A stretch of 64,000 nt of DNA, from assembly GCF_010501105.1 (NCBI RefSeq), contig NZ_QVMQ01000003.1:59544-123543 (forward strand), given 5' to 3'. The notes under the pieces were generated by a model, which was not told the DNA's origin, searched no databases, and worked only from the letters and a program-made list of their open reading frames with translations. The translations under genes were made by a program, and so were the position numbers. The first letter of the stretch is position 1. Every line of letters begins with the position of its first letter. Below are positions 62,427 to 64,000 of this stretch, in pieces. The DNA is from Dysgonomonas sp. 511 (GTDB lineage: Bacteria; Bacteroidota; Bacteroidia; Bacteroidales; Dysgonomonadaceae).

Positions 62427-62444
62427 GAGTCCCGTCCATACCGC
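62427..62444 (+). repeat. attR (18-bp direct repeat)
   Basis: GAGTCCCGTCCATACCGC, identical to 50297-50314, here without the rest of the tRNA. Confidence 0.88.
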
Positions 62445-62450
62445 ATAAGC

Positions 62451-62492
62451 AAACGCTAATAGTCTACAAATGAGATTATTAGCGTTTTTGCA
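62451..62492 (+). terminator. displaced native terminator of tRNA-Asp
   Basis: AAACGCTAAT (62451-62460) and ATTAGCGTTT (62478-62487) followed by TT. It stands directly after attR, where the tRNA terminator must have been before integration. Confidence 0.6.
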
Positions 62493-62630
62493 TTTTGGTC
62501 TTGTCCCATCATTGTCCCGCAGTTAGGAAAACGGATCACCGTAAAAATTTGAGGGATTAAGAATTTAAGCATATAATTTAGTTAATCTGAATAAGAAAAA
62601 TGCTTTATCCCTAACCCCTCTGAATTGCGA

Positions 62631-63761
62631 TCAGAACGCCTCTGGCTCGTTTTTTTGGTAAATTTCATATTCTCCACATTCGGGTATATACTGGATATGT
62701 GTTCTATCTTTATACCTCGTAATTTCCGATATATCCTTATTTGCATTATCGCTGTAATAAACATTGTAGGTAGTACAGTCATTATATTCATCATATTTAG
62801 GACTCCCTACGATAATGAAAGTACATGTTCTTTCAGAATCAATAACCTTTATGTCCTTTTTTCCAAAAATAATTTTTACCTTAAAAGCTTCCCATTCTCC
62901 CCCAGATTCTCCGTATAAATAATACTTATAGTATTCCGTCTGCTCCCCATTGAATGAATTACTTTGTGGTTTTTGTTGCTCATTTCTTTCTTCTTTGTTA
63001 TAAACATATTGAACGGCATCCATAAGAGCATCCTCAGTACTACGTGGATAAAATCGGATAGAAGAAAAACCCTTACCCAGACCAGAATCTCCAAAATCCT
63101 TTATCAAAACATCCCCAAAACCACAGAAATTAAACAAGTATAAAGCACCCACTAAAGAAGCAGCACTGACCTTGATAACCCACTTGTAATACTTTGGGTT
63201 AGACTTAACCATAATTTCATTGCCCAAAGCATAAGGGTCTGGCACAGAAATACGAGCAGGACTAATGACACGAGTCAAACCAATAAATATCCCCAAACCA
63301 CTCAAAATAGCAGAAATCATCAAACTGACTACACAAGTGAAAGAAATATCCTGAATATCCCAAGCAGGAACAATACTATTGGAAAGGAAAAACCACAACC
63401 AATAAACCACACACAGAGCAGGCAAGACGCCAAAAAATAACAGATTGGAAATACCGCCATTAGACAAAGGAACAGAATGAAACCAAGCAACATCCCGCTC
63501 AACACCATTAGAAACCTCCTTCGAAGTATAAGTAACACCATCCTTAAAAGAATCTGCATAAACGTAAGCATCACGCTCACCAGACTTGGAATCACGCCTA
63601 ACCTGCAACTTATCAAAGCACCAATCACCAAAAGAACCAAGATGACCAAAAACACACTTAACCACTTCGAAAACCTCGTCACTGCATTTTTCAGCAACCA
63701 TCATTAAAATGAGAAGCACACACAAAACTAAACAAACTAAAAAAATTACTAAACCATCCAT
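62631..63761 (-). CDS. membrane protein of unknown function
   Basis: 376 residues. One helix at the very N-terminus (about 2-22, GLVIFLVCLVLCVLLILMMV), then a soluble stretch, and further helices at about 103-126, 138-163 and 195-215; the C-terminal 150 residues are soluble with a beta-rich part (YYKYYLYGESGGEWEAFKVK). I do not recognise a family. It lies just outside attR and may be part of an older island. Confidence 0.6.
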   Translation of the reverse strand: MDGLVIFLVCLVLCVLLILMMVAEKCSDEVFEVVKCVFGHLGSFGDWCFDKLQVRRDSKSGERDAYVYADSFKDGVTYTSKEVSNGVERDVAWFHSVPLSNGGISNLLFFGVLPALCVVYWLWFFLSNSIVPAWDIQDISFTCVVSLMISAILSGLGIFIGLTRVISPARISVPDPYALGNEIMVKSNPKYYKWVIKVSAASLVGALYLFNFCGFGDVLIKDFGDSGLGKGFSSIRFYPRSTEDALMDAVQYVYNKEERNEQQKPQSNSFNGEQTEYYKYYLYGESGGEWEAFKVKIIFGKKDIKVIDSERTCTFIIVGSPKYDEYNDCTTYNVYYSDNANKDISEITRYKDRTHIQYIPECGEYEIYQKNEPEAF

Positions 63762-63774
63762 GATGTTTTTTATT

Positions 63775-63861
63775 TTATTGATTCAACAAATCCTTCTCAG
63801 AAAAAGTTAAGATGATCTTTTTATTGGGGTTTTCTACTACTACATCATTTTCTTTTTCCAT
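63775..63861 (-). CDS. possible 28-residue peptide upstream of the membrane protein
   Basis: MEKENDVVVENPNKKIILTF and eight more residues to a stop, 13 bp before the start of the 376-residue protein. The charged composition is protein-like and the position allows translational coupling, but the length is too short for a firm call. Confidence 0.3.
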   Translation of the reverse strand: MEKENDVVVENPNKKIILTFSEKDLLNQ

Positions 63862-63921
63862 AAATGTTGATTGAATTTAAAATCCGTAATGCATTTAGAC
63901 AGTTTTTAGAGGAATAGATAA

Positions 63922-64000
63922 ATGAAAAAACTTATTTTTTGTTGTATTTGTATATTGGCGATGATGGCTTGCGGCGAACGCAATTCCATTATGGGGCGTT
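63922..64000 (+). CDS. lipoprotein, 3' part outside the window
   Basis: MKKLIFCCICILAMMACGER: a short signal peptide with a lipobox (LAMMAC, probable acylated cysteine at position 17). Only 26 codons are visible; the function is unknown. Confidence 0.6.
   Translation, partial: MKKLIFCCICILAMMACGERNSIMGR

Larger units (their letters stand above)
50297..62444. mobile_element. 12.1-kb integrative and mobilizable element in tRNA-Asp
   Basis: Bounded by direct 18-bp repeats of the tRNA-Asp 3' end. It carries, left to right: an unknown gene, an HTH protein, a VapE-like protein, iterons, a Toprim primase, an oriT-like hairpin, mobC, a relaxase, an accessory protein, a giant GHKL/nuclease protein, a DUF1016 nuclease and a tyrosine integrase next to the right end. 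No type IV secretion genes are present, so it must use a helper conjugative element. The cargo region 55.9-59.9 kb is clearly more A/T-rich than the backbone. Confidence 0.88.

Overview
The window is chromosomal DNA of a Bacteroidota (Bacteroidales) bacterium, most probably a Dysgonomonas-like genus. The evidence is Bacteroidota -7 promoter boxes (TAnnTTTG) in front of several genes, start sites without Shine-Dalgarno sequences, a type IX secretion 'plug' protein, Bacteroidota-type malate dehydrogenase and Tgt, a short NuoG, and a SusC-like plug segment. The genus is an inference: Bacteroides proper, as far as I recall, lacks nuoEFG and fuses nuoCD, whereas this genome has all 14 separate nuo genes.

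Layout. 1-5.4 kb: 3' part of recQ, then corC-like/tgt/lptG on +. 5.5-8.6 kb: a large secreted VIT/vWA/TPR protein on -. 8.6-9.3 kb: non-coding DNA with a nested inverted repeat. 9.3-13.3 kb: malate dehydrogenase (+) facing a 2-oxoacid:ferredoxin oxidoreductase operon korDABC (-). 13.6-20.8 kb: an arginine operon on - (argR, GNAT, argG, [GxxExxY insertion], argC, MutS-like, argD, GH25 lysozyme) with an ARG box at its head. 20.9-24.4 kb: TetR regulator with a 46-residue membrane peptide, rpsT, tRNA-Glu, T9SS plug protein. 24.4-31.7 kb: a MoxR/YehL-type AAA cluster (SWIM protein, HEAT-like protein, MoxR ATPase, DUF5682) with a REP-type transposase gene embedded in it. 31.9-33.1 kb: two membrane proteins. 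33.3-36.3 kb: kdsA-comB-yraN-mmcQ-birA on +. 36.4-49.8 kb: complete nuoA-N operon on -.

50.24-62.44 kb: a tRNA-Asp gene followed by a 12.1-kb integrative and mobilizable element. It is bounded by an 18-bp direct repeat of the tRNA 3' end and carries a tyrosine integrase, an HTH protein, a VapE-like P-loop protein, a Toprim primase, MobC, a MobA relaxase and an accessory membrane protein. Its cargo is a 1294-residue GHKL-ATPase/PD-(D/E)XK nuclease protein (candidate phage-defence protein) and a DUF1016-type nuclease. 62.6-64 kb: an unknown membrane protein and the beginning of a lipoprotein gene.

The most interesting parts are the mobile element with its GHKL-nuclease cargo, attachment, iteron and oriT-like structures, and the MoxR cluster that lacks a vWA gene and contains a transposase. 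No database search was possible. Family names come from motif recognition and residue positions are approximate.
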